From: JAPOUP01 sp965203255
Lineage (GTDB): Bacteria > Pseudomonadota > Alphaproteobacteria > Rhodobacterales > Rhodobacteraceae
Direction: 5' to 3'
DNA: 64,000 nucleotides
Assembly (NCBI GenBank): GCA_965203255.1
Contig: OZ241882.1
Coordinates: forward strand, 2,170,001 to 2,234,000
Part shown: positions 46,506-55,334 of the stretch, piece after piece
Numbering within the stretch: position 1 is the stretch's first letter
Layout of the letters: every line of letters starts with the position of its first letter
Notes under the pieces: model-generated
What the model saw: only the letters and a program-made list of their open reading frames with translations
Databases searched by the model: none
What the model was told of the DNA's origin: nothing
Translations under genes and position numbers: made by a program

Positions 46506-47759
46506 TTGATTTGGTACCGGCTGCTCATAAGTGTATTAGGCCCGGTTTCGCTCGTTCTGGCAGTCGGCCGGATTGTGATCGGGCGTGGTCGCTTTCCCGA
46601 CCTTTCTCAGCGCCTCGGCGGGGGCGGCGGTGGTGAACACGGAGCGGTCTGGTTCCATGGAGCAAGCAACGGCGAACTCACTTCCGCCCGTGCGCTGCTG
46701 GAGGCCTTTATAATTGACCGTCCTGACCGCCCAGTGATTGTGACAGCCAATTCGGTTACTGGCCGTGAACTGGTCGCCAGTTGGGATATGGCAGGCGTTA
46801 CCGCACGTTTGGCGCCGATTGACATGCGCTGGGCGCTCGCCCGCTTCTATCGCCGTTGGCGTCCGGTCGCGCTCGTCAGCCTCGAAAACGAGTTCTGGCC
46901 TAACCGCATCGCCACGGTCGAGTGTCCAATCCTATGCGTATCCGCAAGAATATCCGACAACAGCGCGGCACGCTGGATCCGCTTCCCCAGCCTATGCCGG
47001 GAAGTCTTCGGAAGGATATCCCGACTATTCCCCCAGGATGGTCGCTCCGCCGCAAGGTTCATTGACCTCGGCGTCGGACCGGGTCGTATTGCTTCGAACG
47101 TCGGGCTCAAGTCCGGTGTGAAACTTCCCTCGCCCGACCCGGCAGAATTCGCTTCGCTCTCGAAGTCCTTCATCCGCCAGTCAACGATATTCGCGGCCTC
47201 CACACATACCGGCGAGGATCTGATTGTCCTCGACGCCTTCGCCGCCGTCCGGACCGCAAACCCTGAACTTAGACTCATCGTGGCCCCGCGCCATCCGCAT
47301 AGAAGCGGCGACATAGCGAACATGGCCGAAGCGGCTGGAATTCCATACTCCGTTCGCTCAAGGTGCCGAAGCCCCGGAACGGAGGCCGCCGTCTACATCG
47401 CTGACACAATTGGCGAGATGTCGCTATGGTATGCGCTCGCCGGCATCACGTTCGTGGGCGGATCCCTTGTGGACAAGGGAGGCCACACGCCGTTTGAGCC
47501 GGCGCATTTTGGATCTGCGGTCCTGCATGGGCCGTACGTGCACAATTTCACCGCCGCCTATGCCGCCCTCAACGAAGCCGGCGGCGCGCTTGAGATTACC
47601 GATGCGGAAACCCTGCAGGACGGAATCGCGAGACTTGGACCGACGCAGCAGACCGCATTGGCCGAACGCGCGTCCACCGCGCTTGAAGCGATGGACACCA
47701 GCGAAAGGGATATCCAATTGGTTCTTGCCGCCGTGAACCAGGCAATGGAATTGAGATGA
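46506..47759 (+). CDS. waaA: 3-deoxy-D-manno-octulosonic acid (Kdo) transferase
   Basis: Adds Kdo to lipid A precursor at the inner membrane. 417 residues from TTG 46506 (GGGGTGAT upstream). N-terminal membrane anchor LLISVLGPVSLVLAVGRIVI, then WFHGASNGELTSARALLEAF (Glu of the catalytic GE motif), LVSLENEFWPNRIA, ASTHTGEDLIVLDAF, APRHPHRSGDI and FVGGSLVDKGGHTPFEPAHF. These match the GT30 family. Indicates a Gram-negative envelope with LPS. No lpxK or other LPS genes adjoin; the surroundings are IS-derived. Confidence 0.94.
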   Translation: MIWYRLLISVLGPVSLVLAVGRIVIGRGRFPDLSQRLGGGGGGEHGAVWFHGASNGELTSARALLEAFIIDRPDRPVIVTANSVTGRELVASWDMAGVTARLAPIDMRWALARFYRRWRPVALVSLENEFWPNRIATVECPILCVSARISDNSAARWIRFPSLCREVFGRISRLFPQDGRSAARFIDLGVGPGRIASNVGLKSGVKLPSPDPAEFASLSKSFIRQSTIFAASTHTGEDLIVLDAFAAVRTANPELRLIVAPRHPHRSGDIANMAEAAGIPYSVRSRCRSPGTEAAVYIADTIGEMSLWYALAGITFVGGSLVDKGGHTPFEPAHFGSAVLHGPYVHNFTAAYAALNEAGGALEITDAETLQDGIARLGPTQQTALAERASTALEAMDTSERDIQLVLAAVNQAMELR

Positions 47760-47886
47760 CGGAATCCGCACAAATCCCGGCGAGTAACCTGCGAGATTCC
47801 TGAGTGAATTCCAGGATGGCTGATAAATCGTCCAAGCCCCAGTGATATTGGAAATCATGGTCGAATCTAAATCCATGGGATCCGCA

Positions 47887-48050
47887 GGATGTAGCCCAGG
47901 ATTCTTGTAATGCCCCAGAGGGTTGATCCGCCCGGCACGCGCTGCAGGACCATAGGCCAGGAAAATGGAACGAAAGTGGACAGGAGTCAAAAATCCTCGG
48001 CTACACCCATCAGGTCGCAGCAGCTTGACAAGAATCCTAGGCTACACCCC
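47887..48050. mobile_element. MITE-like element with ISKra4-relic-type ends
   Basis: About 164 bp between GGATGTAGCCCAGGATTCTT and, inward from the right, GGGTGTAGCCTAGGATTCTT (18 of 20 match). An internal extra copy of the end, AATCCTCGGCTACACCC, lies at 47987-48005. The same end sequence follows the transposase remnants at 16.66 kb and, more diverged, at 28.7 and 55.34 kb, so this is probably a non-autonomous derivative of that element. No coding capacity. Confidence 0.65.
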
Positions 48051-48060
48051 CATAATTTTG

Positions 48061-48357
48061 GGGAATTATATACGATGGTGCCCAAGGCAACGGAGTGATC
48101 CGCATGGCACACAGGGCACCGGGCGGGCGCCACCCGGGGGCGTCGGCCCGTCTGGCTGTCCGGTATGTTTCCCGACGACAGAGCCGCCAGGGGATGGTTC
48201 ACGGAACGGCGCTGGCAGGAAGTCCCTCACTGTGGAACCGTCCGCGTCCAGTCGGGAGCGGCGCACACGACGATGCCCTGCCGCTGCCGCGGGCGCGAAT
48301 GCCGCAGGCGGTTCTTCGTGCGCACCGTCAGTTTGGGCACTATCGTATATAATTCCC
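48061..48357. mobile_element. IS1595-type MITE with 8-bp target duplication
   Basis: 297 bp. Inverted ends GGGAATTATATACGATGGTG and GGGAATTATATACGATAGTG (19 of 20), continuing to GCCCAA in both. Perfect 8-bp direct repeats TAATTTTG flank it (48053-48060 and 48358-48365), the target size of IS1595. Inside, the plus strand encodes the N-terminal zinc-ribbon part of an IS1595 transposase (MFPDDRAARGWFTERRW, CGTVRV, MPCRCRGRECRRRFFVRT), then stops. It is a truncated, non-autonomous element. Confidence 0.85.
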
Positions 48358-48365
48358 TAATTTTG

Positions 48366-49184
48366 CCACCTTGAATTTTCAACCCATTGATTGCACGCGA
48401 TAACAAATATGCCGGCACAGCATAGTCCTGCCACCGAAAGCTGCGGTCCTTCGGCGCTGGACGGCCGAATCCGGCTGTTCGCAGGGGGGTCGAGGCGGAA
48501 TGCCCCGGTTTCCGGGCGAATCACCTGTGAAACCAGCCCCGCACGCGAAGCCTGACGGATCGGCTGCGCCCGGAAATCCCCCTGACGCCCGCGCATGGCC
48601 TGACCGGTTGCGGAAAGTGGCTGCACCGGCCCTGGACGGCGGTGGGCATGGTGATGGAATGACGGTGCGGAGATCGATTCCAGTGACTTCCCCGAACTGG
48701 ACGCGGCCCCTGGAAAACGGCGCCTGATGGACAGGTCCGGTCCGCTCTGGCGTGGAGGCGGGTTGGGGAGCCGGCTTTGCCGCCCGCAGGCCCGACCATC
48801 GCGTCGCCGCGCAGGGCCGGGATCCGGGGGGACCATCAGCCGTCCCGGGACAGCATACCGCATCGGGCGTGACGGGTCCCCGCATCGCACCGGCGGGCCT
48901 TTCGGTGGACTGGCCGGCTCCCCGGAGCGGCGCAGGCGGATGCCTGACCCCGGCGAGGGACACGCATGGGCCGGGGAACGGTCCCCGACAGCCGTTCACA
49001 TGGAGCCGCCCTGCCTGACGCCGCTGGTTCAGCCAGGGACCGGCGACCCGGACGCCGCCAGGGCCCGCACATCCAGGGCGGCAGGTCGGCAGGTGGCGGT
49101 CGCCGCGGATCCGCCGGCTGCAGCCTTCCCCTGATCCTGGCCACGGCGCCGGCCGGTCCGCCGGTTTCGGCGCGGGAGGTCTCA
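48366..49184. repeat. about 820-bp duplicated segment, copy 2 (downstream flank of RTX gene 4)
   Basis: Counterpart of 8289-9106, starting TTTTGCCACC immediately after the MITE's right target copy and running into the RTX 4 C-terminal codons. No coherent gene. The MITE inserted exactly at the left boundary of the similarity, so the original boundary may lie under it. Confidence 0.85.
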
Positions 49185-49511
49185 GCCCAGGAACTCGAAG
49201 TCCGACTCGGTCAGTTCCGATGCCGTCACGCCCTCAAGCGTGATGCTGGCGCCCTCAAGCGTGACGGTGCCGCCCCCAACCTCCAGCGTGACGCTGGCGC
49301 CCGTGCCCGAGCTGTAGCCCGTGATCACGGCGTCGCCGTTCGCGTTCTTCCCGATGGTCAGATCACTGAACGACCTGCCGCTCTTGATCACGATCGTGTC
49401 AGTACCGCCCTCGAAGTCAGTGATCGTGTCGTTGTCGGCGTTGATGCCGAACACGAAACGGTCCGCGCCGTCGCCACCGGTCAGCGTGTCGTCGCCCCGC
49501 CCGCCCATCAG
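49182..49511 (-). pseudogene. RTX gene 4, 3' part (secretion-type C-terminal domain)
   Basis: Reads LMGGRGDDTLTGGDGADRFV, then ADNDTITDFEGGTDTIVIKS, SDLTIGKNANGDAVITGYSS, and ends VTASELTESDFEFLG. It begins in the 13-bp repeat that flanks the IS4-like element; the N-terminal part is at 51242-51779. The domain matches that of RTX gene 5 at 9.1 kb, with an added TLEVGGGTVTLEGASITLEG insertion that looks like a local triplication of the VTLEG unit. Confidence 0.85.
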
Positions 49512-51241
49512 CAATTCCCACCAGCCCTTCCGGACCCTGTATTCCTTGGGCTTCCGTGAACCGGGTTTCGTAGACTTTTCCTTCCAGACGACTGGAAACC
49601 GCCCGGAATCCTCTGGACATCATAGGCTGGGGCCCTTACCGCAACCGGTGTTGACTTCGATGACGGGAGTTGGGACGATGCGGTTTCGGAAGGACCTCGG
49701 CAGGCCCGGGCTGATCAGGGCGCTTGCGGAATGCTTCGGCAGGATCGACGATCCGGTGGACGGGCGCCGGTTCAGCCTCGCGGACCACCTCATGTCGGCG
49801 TTCGCGATGTTCTCGCTCAAATATCCGTCGCTCCTGCAGTTCGACAGGGACAGCCGCAGGGACGCCATCGTCCGCGGGAACCTCCGGACGCTGTTCGGGA
49901 TCGCGGCGGCGCCCTGCGACTCCGCCATGCGGAAACGCCTCGACACGGTCGACCCCAGGCAGCTGCGCCCGGCGTTCAGGACCCTGTTCGCGAGGCTGCA
50001 GCGCGGCAGGGTGCTGGAGGACCAGCCGGTTTTCGACGGCCACTACCTGATCTCGATTGACGGCACCGGCTACTTCAGCTCGAAATCCGTCCACTGCGAC
50101 CACTGCTGCGTCGCCCGCCGCAGTGATGGATCGAGGACCTACTCGCACAGCATGCTCGCCGCCGTGGTCTGCCACCCGGAACGCCGCGAGGTGTTCCCGC
50201 TGGCCCCGGAGCCGATCGCCAGGACCGACGGGGACACGAAGAACGACTGCGAGCGCAACGCCGCCGCGCGGTTCATCGACGACCTCCGGCGGGAGCGTCG
50301 GCGCCTGAAGGCCATCGTCCTGCAGGACGGCCTCGCCTCCAACGGGCCCCACATCGCCCGCCTGCGGCGGCACGGCCTCCGCTTCATCCTCGGCGCGAAA
50401 CCCGGCGACCACGCGCTGCTGTTCGCCAGCCTCGACGCCAGCCCCGACACCCGCACCGCCCGGTTCACCGACGCCGACGGCACCCGGCACGACTTCCGCT
50501 ACCTGAACGGTGCGCCAGTCAACGCCTCCCATCCCGACATCAGGGTCAACGTCATCGAATACCGGGAGACGGTCATCAAGAGGACATACATCGCGAAGCA
50601 CCACCGCGGCCCGGACGACCCGACCCACCGGGTGGAGGAGAAGCAGCGGAGGTTCTCCTGGGTCACCGACCTTCCCGTCGACAGCGACAGCCTCATGCCG
50701 GTCATGCGCGCCGCCCGCTCCCGATGGCGGATAGAGAACGAGACGTTCAACACGCTGAAGAACCAGGGCTACCACTTCGAGCACAGCTTCGGGCATGGAA
50801 AGCGGCACCTGACCACCGTGCTCGCCATGACGATGATGCTCGCCTTCCTCACGGACCAGATCGAGGCCGCCTCCTGCAGGGTGTTCGCCGCCGCGCTGGA
50901 GGCGAGGGGGCGGCTGAGGTACCTCCGCGAGAGAACCCGGTCATACTTCCACGACTTCCCGGTCCCCGACTGGCGGACACTCTACGCCGCCCTGACCCAC
51001 GGGCACGCGCCTGTGGCCCTGAACGTCGCCGGACCGTCCGGACGGTCGCCGCCGCGGCGCGGGGCGCCCGGGCGCGCCTGAACGCCCGACCGAACCGCCC
51101 CAGGGGCAGACCCGCGACACATCCCTTATTTCCACCGGAACGCCGCCGGACGCCCCCGCACGCCCGGATTCCGCCCGAATCCGCCGCCGACGCCCGCAAT
51201 CCGCCGGAAACCGGACCGGAATTTCACTGGTGGGAATTTCT
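49512..51241 (+). mobile_element. IS4-like element inserted in RTX gene 4
   Basis: 1730 bp. Ends share AATTCCCACCAG in inverted orientation (left CAATTCCCACCAG, right inward AGAAATTCCCACCAG). Perfect 13-bp direct repeats GCCCGCCCATCAG lie at 49499-49511 and 51242-51254, a target size typical of the IS4 group. Removing it with one repeat restores the RTX frame as DDRLMGGRGDDTLTGG. Confidence 0.9.
49678..51081 (+). CDS. IS4-family DDE transposase, 467 aa
   Basis: Starts MRFRKDLGRPGLIRALAECF at 49678 (GGGAG about 10 nt upstream; an ATG at 49660 is an alternative). Acidic motifs: SIDGTGYFSS (first Asp), IVLQDGLASNGPHIARLRRH (second), and SRWRIENETFNTLKNQGYHF (Glu). FILGAKPGDHALLF is shared with the broken copy at 13.1 kb. 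The protein appears complete. The C-terminal 25 residues are low-complexity. Confidence 0.9.
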   Translation: MRFRKDLGRPGLIRALAECFGRIDDPVDGRRFSLADHLMSAFAMFSLKYPSLLQFDRDSRRDAIVRGNLRTLFGIAAAPCDSAMRKRLDTVDPRQLRPAFRTLFARLQRGRVLEDQPVFDGHYLISIDGTGYFSSKSVHCDHCCVARRSDGSRTYSHSMLAAVVCHPERREVFPLAPEPIARTDGDTKNDCERNAAARFIDDLRRERRRLKAIVLQDGLASNGPHIARLRRHGLRFILGAKPGDHALLFASLDASPDTRTARFTDADGTRHDFRYLNGAPVNASHPDIRVNVIEYRETVIKRTYIAKHHRGPDDPTHRVEEKQRRFSWVTDLPVDSDSLMPVMRAARSRWRIENETFNTLKNQGYHFEHSFGHGKRHLTTVLAMTMMLAFLTDQIEAASCRVFAAALEARGRLRYLRERTRSYFHDFPVPDWRTLYAALTHGHAPVALNVAGPSGRSPPRRGAPGRA

Positions 51242-51779
51242 GCCCGCCCATCAGCCTGTCGTCGCCCGCGCCGCCTTCCAGCGTGTCGTCGCCCCAGTTT
51301 CCCTTCAGCCTGTCGTCGCCGTCGCCACCATACAGCTTGTCGTCGCCCCACCCGCCATACAGCCTGTCGTCGCCGTCGCCGCCATACAGCTTGCCATCGC
51401 CCCTGCCGTTATACAGCCTGTCGTCGCCGTCGCCGCCATACAGCGTGTCGTCGCCCCAGTCGCCATACAGCTTGTCGTTGCCGTCGCCACCATACAGCTT
51501 GTCGTCGCCCCACCCGCCATACAGCGTGTCGCGGCCCCGGCCGCCATACATCGTATCGTGGCTGTTGCCGCCATCCAGCGTGTCGTGGCCCTTCCCGCCA
51601 TGCAGGGTGTCGTTGCCCCAGCTTCCGTTCAGCGTGTCTTTGCCGTCGCCGCCGGTCAGCGTGTCGTCGCCCATTCCGCCCGTCAACGTGTCATCGCCAT
51701 CGCCGCCGACCAGCGTCACGGCAGGGAGTCTGGAGGTCCATTCGCCGGAGAATATCTTGTTGAAATCCGTCAGTGCCAT
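51242..51779 (-). pseudogene. RTX gene 4, 5' part (leader and repeat array)
   Basis: Starts MALTDFNKIFSGEWTSRLPA after AAGGAAAGG, then about 17 RTX nonapeptides (GGDGDDTLTGG, GGWGDDKLYGG types) to DDRLMGG, where the IS4-like element begins. In the present sequence the frame runs on into the IS and stops at 51126. With the IS removed the gene would encode about 290 residues including the C-terminal domain at 49182-49511. Confidence 0.88.
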
Positions 51780-51807
51780 CTGCTTACCTTTCCTTTCGCT
51801 TTCCGTT

Positions 51808-51966
51808 TCAGGTCCCCATCATGTCCCGAGTGATCGAGCCATAACGGTTATCGTATGGTATGTCGTCGCCGTCGGTACCGGTTGGCGTCAAGGCATTGGC
51901 CTTCGCACGGTGTTCCCTGAACTCCCGCCACTCGCTCACCGTCCACCAAATCAATCCATCCGCCAT
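51808..51966 (-). CDS. orphan 52-aa RTX-type leader peptide
   Basis: MADGLIWWTVSEWREFREHR, then TPTGTDGDDIPYDNRYGSIT and a stop. The layout (short hydrophobic/aromatic leader, then LTPTGTDGDD) parallels the starts of RTX 4 (MALTDFNKIFSGEW to VTLVGGDGDD) and RTX 5 (MAWTTLAEF to LTGGDGND), but no repeats follow. GGAAAGGA precedes ATG 51966. It lies about 30 bp upstream of RTX gene 4 in the same direction. Either a remnant of an RTX gene that lost its array or a small gene of its own. Confidence 0.55.
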   Translation of the reverse strand: MADGLIWWTVSEWREFREHRAKANALTPTGTDGDDIPYDNRYGSITRDMMGT

Positions 51967-52296
51967 GTCGCTGTCCTTTCCTTTGGTCTCGTTTCGGTAT
52001 CCACTCCCGACGAAGGTTCGGACGTCCTGACCTCGCATCCGATTCCCGCAACGGGCCCGGGCCCTCTCTCCCGGCGCGGCCCGCGACCTGCGGCAGTCCG
52101 TGGACCATGTGCGGTCCGGTTCCGGGCGGCGCCTCCCCGCCGGACCGGCGGCGCGGCCCGCCCTTCAGGAGTTTCCGCCGCGCCGCCCGAGCCGCAGGCC
52201 CGGCCGCCATCTCCCTGCCGACGCTGGCAGTCCTGCGCAGGCCCCGGGCAAGCATCAACCATATAGGTTGTTGCCGATGGCACTCGTATCGAAATA

Positions 52297-53546
52297 TACT
52301 TGGTGAACTGACTTCGACCGCATTCCAAGGCATGATTCGTCCGCCGCCGCATCTTCGGATGCACCGGGTCCGGCGTGTCGGCGACTATCCGACAAGCCGA
52401 TGCCGGTCATGGGTGATGATCCGGAAGTTGTCGGTGACGGATTCCGTGATCGCCTCCCATTCGTTGGGCAGCGTTTCGTTGAAGAATGCGAAGATCGCTT
52501 CGGTGAACTGGCGGAAGTCCGCATGGAAGCGGTTGTGCGTCACGTGGCGGTGCATGACGCCCCACAAACGCTCGATGGGGTTCAGGTGCGGCGCATAGGG
52601 TGGCAGGAAGTGCAGCCGGATGCGGCGCCCCGGCCGCTCCAGGAACGGCTTGAGCGCCTTCGCGTGATGGTAGCGGGCGTTGTCCAGGAAGACATGGATC
52701 ACCCGGCTGTCGGGATGGGCGCGCTCCAGCTTCCTCAGAAGCCGCAGGCTCGTCCCGGCATCGATCCTCTCGCCCTCCACCAGCGTGAGCCTCATCGTCT
52801 CCAGGTCCAGCGCCCCGTGCAGGTTCAGGCGCCGCCGGCCGGTCGTCGACCTGATGGCGGGCCTGTCCTCGCGGACGAACCAGCCATGCGCCGGCCGGCC
52901 TTGCCATTCGGGGTGGACCGCGTCGGCGAAGACGACCGTCTCGTCGGGGAGCAGCCCGCGCATCAGTTGCTCGTAGCGCCGGATGAAGGCTTCCTGGGCT
53001 TCCCTGTCGGCCTGCCTCGGAAGCGGTTTCGGCTTGATGTACTCGAATCCCAGCCTGTGCATCAGCTTGATCGCGCCGCCGCGGGTGTATTCGACGCCGT
53101 GGCGCTGCAGGATGGCGGCCCGGACCTCGTTGGTGTCACGCGGCGGGCTGTCCCGGAACATCGCCCTGAGCGAGGCCTCCTGGCCCCGGGTCAGCTTGCC
53201 CTCCCGTTCCGGATACGCCGCCGGGTCCAACGAGGCGAGGCCCGTCCTGCGGAACTCCCGCAGCCAGCCGCGCACCGTGTCGGGGTCGAGATGGAGAATC
53301 CGGCAGACGAGGCGGACGCTGTTCCCGTCGTCAAGCGCAACGAGCGCGTTCGCGCGCCGCACCTTGAGCGCCGCAACCTTGCGCCCGCGCATGACCGCAA
53401 GAAGCGCATCGCGCTCCGCGGATGTCAGGATGGAACCGGCCCCGGACATGACGTCTGTCAATGATGTTCACTGCTCGTTTTGACGGACATCTGGAACGTT
53501 CCGCGAATCATGTCAACCCGCAAGGGCGAATTCAGGACTCCGAGTA
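52297..53546 (-). mobile_element. IS630-family element inserted in RTX gene 3
   Basis: 1250 bp. Inverted ends TACTTGGTGAACTGACTTCG and, inward from the right, TACTCGGAGTCCTGAATTCG, with further pairing at CATGATTCG. TA target copies at 52295-52296 and 53547-53548. A different IS630 lineage from elements A and B. Confidence 0.88.
52385..53461 (-). CDS. IS630-family transposase
   Basis: 358 residues. N-terminal paired helix-turn-helix (VRLVCRILHLDPDTVRGWLR, then KLMHRLGFEYIKPKPLPRQ). DDE core: VVFADAVHPEWQGRPAHGW (first Asp), HVFLDNARYHHAKALKPFL (second), and PPYAPHLNPIERLWGVMHRH (Glu). Complete and probably active. A second Met (MSGAGSILTSAERDALL at 53449) could be the start. Confidence 0.95.
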   Translation of the reverse strand: MTDVMSGAGSILTSAERDALLAVMRGRKVAALKVRRANALVALDDGNSVRLVCRILHLDPDTVRGWLREFRRTGLASLDPAAYPEREGKLTRGQEASLRAMFRDSPPRDTNEVRAAILQRHGVEYTRGGAIKLMHRLGFEYIKPKPLPRQADREAQEAFIRRYEQLMRGLLPDETVVFADAVHPEWQGRPAHGWFVREDRPAIRSTTGRRRLNLHGALDLETMRLTLVEGERIDAGTSLRLLRKLERAHPDSRVIHVFLDNARYHHAKALKPFLERPGRRIRLHFLPPYAPHLNPIERLWGVMHRHVTHNRFHADFRQFTEAIFAFFNETLPNEWEAITESVTDNFRIITHDRHRLVG

Positions 53547-55334
53547 TAATCCGCAAGGACATTGTCGAAGTCGAAATCCTCCCCGGTGATCTGCGACGCC
53601 CGTATCCCGACCAAGGTGACGGATCCGCTGTCCCAGGTGATCGCGGTGTTCCCGCCCGGCGGTGTTCCCGCCCGACTGCGTGATCGTGAGATCCTCGAAC
53701 CTCGTCCTGAGCGCCTCCCCAACAATGGACGCCGGAACCGACAGAAACGCCAAGATGTCCTTCCCGTCCTCGAAATCCTCGATCGTCGCATGGCCGCCGT
53801 AATCCCTCCAGGATTCTCTCGCGAGGAGGAAAACACCGCTGCCCGCGGCCGCCATGGAGCGTATCGTGGCCATCAGGGGGGGGGCCAACAGTGAGAATGT
53901 CGTTGCCCTCACCGCCATGGAGCGTGTCGTCGCCAAATTCGCCGATGAGCAGGTCGTTACCGGCGCCTCCGTAAAGGGTGTCGTCGCCCCTGCCGCCCCT
54001 GAGCGTGTCGTTGCCAAAGCCGCCTTCGAGGCGATCATTGCCGTTGCCACCCTCCAGCGTGTTGTTGCCATCGCCGTCATGGAGTTCGTCGTTGCCGTCG
54101 CCGCCGTACAGCCTGTCGTTGCCATCGTCGCCGTCCAGAAAGTCGTTGCCCCTGCCACTCTCCAGCGTGTCGTTGCCGTCACCGCCGGACAGCCGGTCGT
54201 CGCCATCGCCGCCACCGATGCTGCCGTCGAAGTCGTAGTAGCGGGGGCTGCGGGGATGATCGAAGTTGAAGCTGTCCCTGCCGTGGGTCTCATAGTCGAG
54301 ATGCCGGGTGATGCCCCCGGGGAGCGTGAAGTCGTCCTCATCAAGGGACTCCGCCGACACGCCCGTCAGCCTGATGGTGTCGCCATCGCCATAGCGGATG
54401 ACGGCATCGGCGCCGTCCCGCTCGATGGCCAGCCCCGCGAAGCCGCCCGCCTCGCCGTCGATGCGGATCGTGTCGTAGCCGTCTCCGGCCTCGAACACGA
54501 AGGTGTCGGCGCCGAGGCCGCCCTTCAGCCTGTCGTCGCCCCGGCCGCCCTTCCGCGCCACTCCGGCGGCCTTCCGCGTGGCGGAACCGGCCCCGTCGCC
54601 TCCCTCGCCCTCCGTCCGCGTCACCTGCTCCAGGACGGGGCCTTCCCCCTCGCCGTCCGGGGTGCCGCCGCCATCGCCGCCGCCCCGCGGGTCACCCCCG
54701 GCGGCGGGGAACTCGAAGCGGTCCCTGCCCAGCGTCTCCGCCGACACGCCCGACAGCAGGATGGTGTCGTCGTCGCCGTAGCGGATGACCGTGTCGGCGC
54801 CGTCCCGCTCGATGGCCAGCCCATCGAAGCCCCCGGACACGCCGGCGATCCTGATGGTGTCGCCGTCGCCGAAACCGGAGATCCTGTCGTGCCCGTCCCC
54901 GGCCGCGAAGGTGTCGGCGCCGAGGCCGCGCGACATCGTGTCGCCGCCCGCGCCGCCATGGATCCCGTCGTTGCCGTCGCCGCCCATAAGCGTGTCCGCC
55001 GCCTCGCCGCCGCGCAGCGTGATGCCTTCAGCTGTCATCGTTCATCCTCCCGTTGGTGAAAGCTGGTGAAACCGGTCAGGCCGCCGCCCGCGGCCGCCCT
55101 GCGCAGGGCGGCCGCGGCGGTCCGGATGTCGCGAAAGGGAAAGGAGACGGGGAGGCGTCAGGCAGCGGTGGCGCGACTGCCCCTGACATTTAGGGGGGGG
55201 GGGTAAACGCCACTCCACCTGCCATGCCAACACTCCTATGGTGCGTGGGCCCACACCGCACCCGCGCGAGGCCGGAGCCCGTCCTGCCGCGCCATAATGG
55301 CACATGCGGGGGCCGGATGCAAGCCCCCCGGTGT

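Larger units (their letters stand above)
52255..55038 (-). pseudogene. RTX gene 3, split by IS630 and carrying two frameshifts
   Basis: Paralogue of RTX gene 2. Starts at 55038 (MTAEGITLRGGEAADTLMGG), with two GADTF-type modules, a linker and a long repeat array (GGDGNDRLYGG types) to about 53850. An extra G near 53846 shifts the frame in GGRGSGVFLLARESW. A tandem duplication of a GTGTTCCCGCCCG-type unit near 53655-53685 shifts it again. The frame then reads VGIRASQITGEDFDFDNVLADY until an IS630 (52297-53546). Beyond it lies the tail YFDTSAIGNNLYG and stop at 52255. Removing the IS and one TA gives ADYFDTSAIGNNLYG, matching RTX 2's DHFDMNAIGNNLT. Confidence 0.85.

Noticed and set aside
48095..48374. 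Functional small zinc-ribbon gene
   Set aside because: The CGTVRV and CRCRGRECRRRF pattern is the N-terminus of an IS1595 transposase truncated inside a MITE, not an independent gene.
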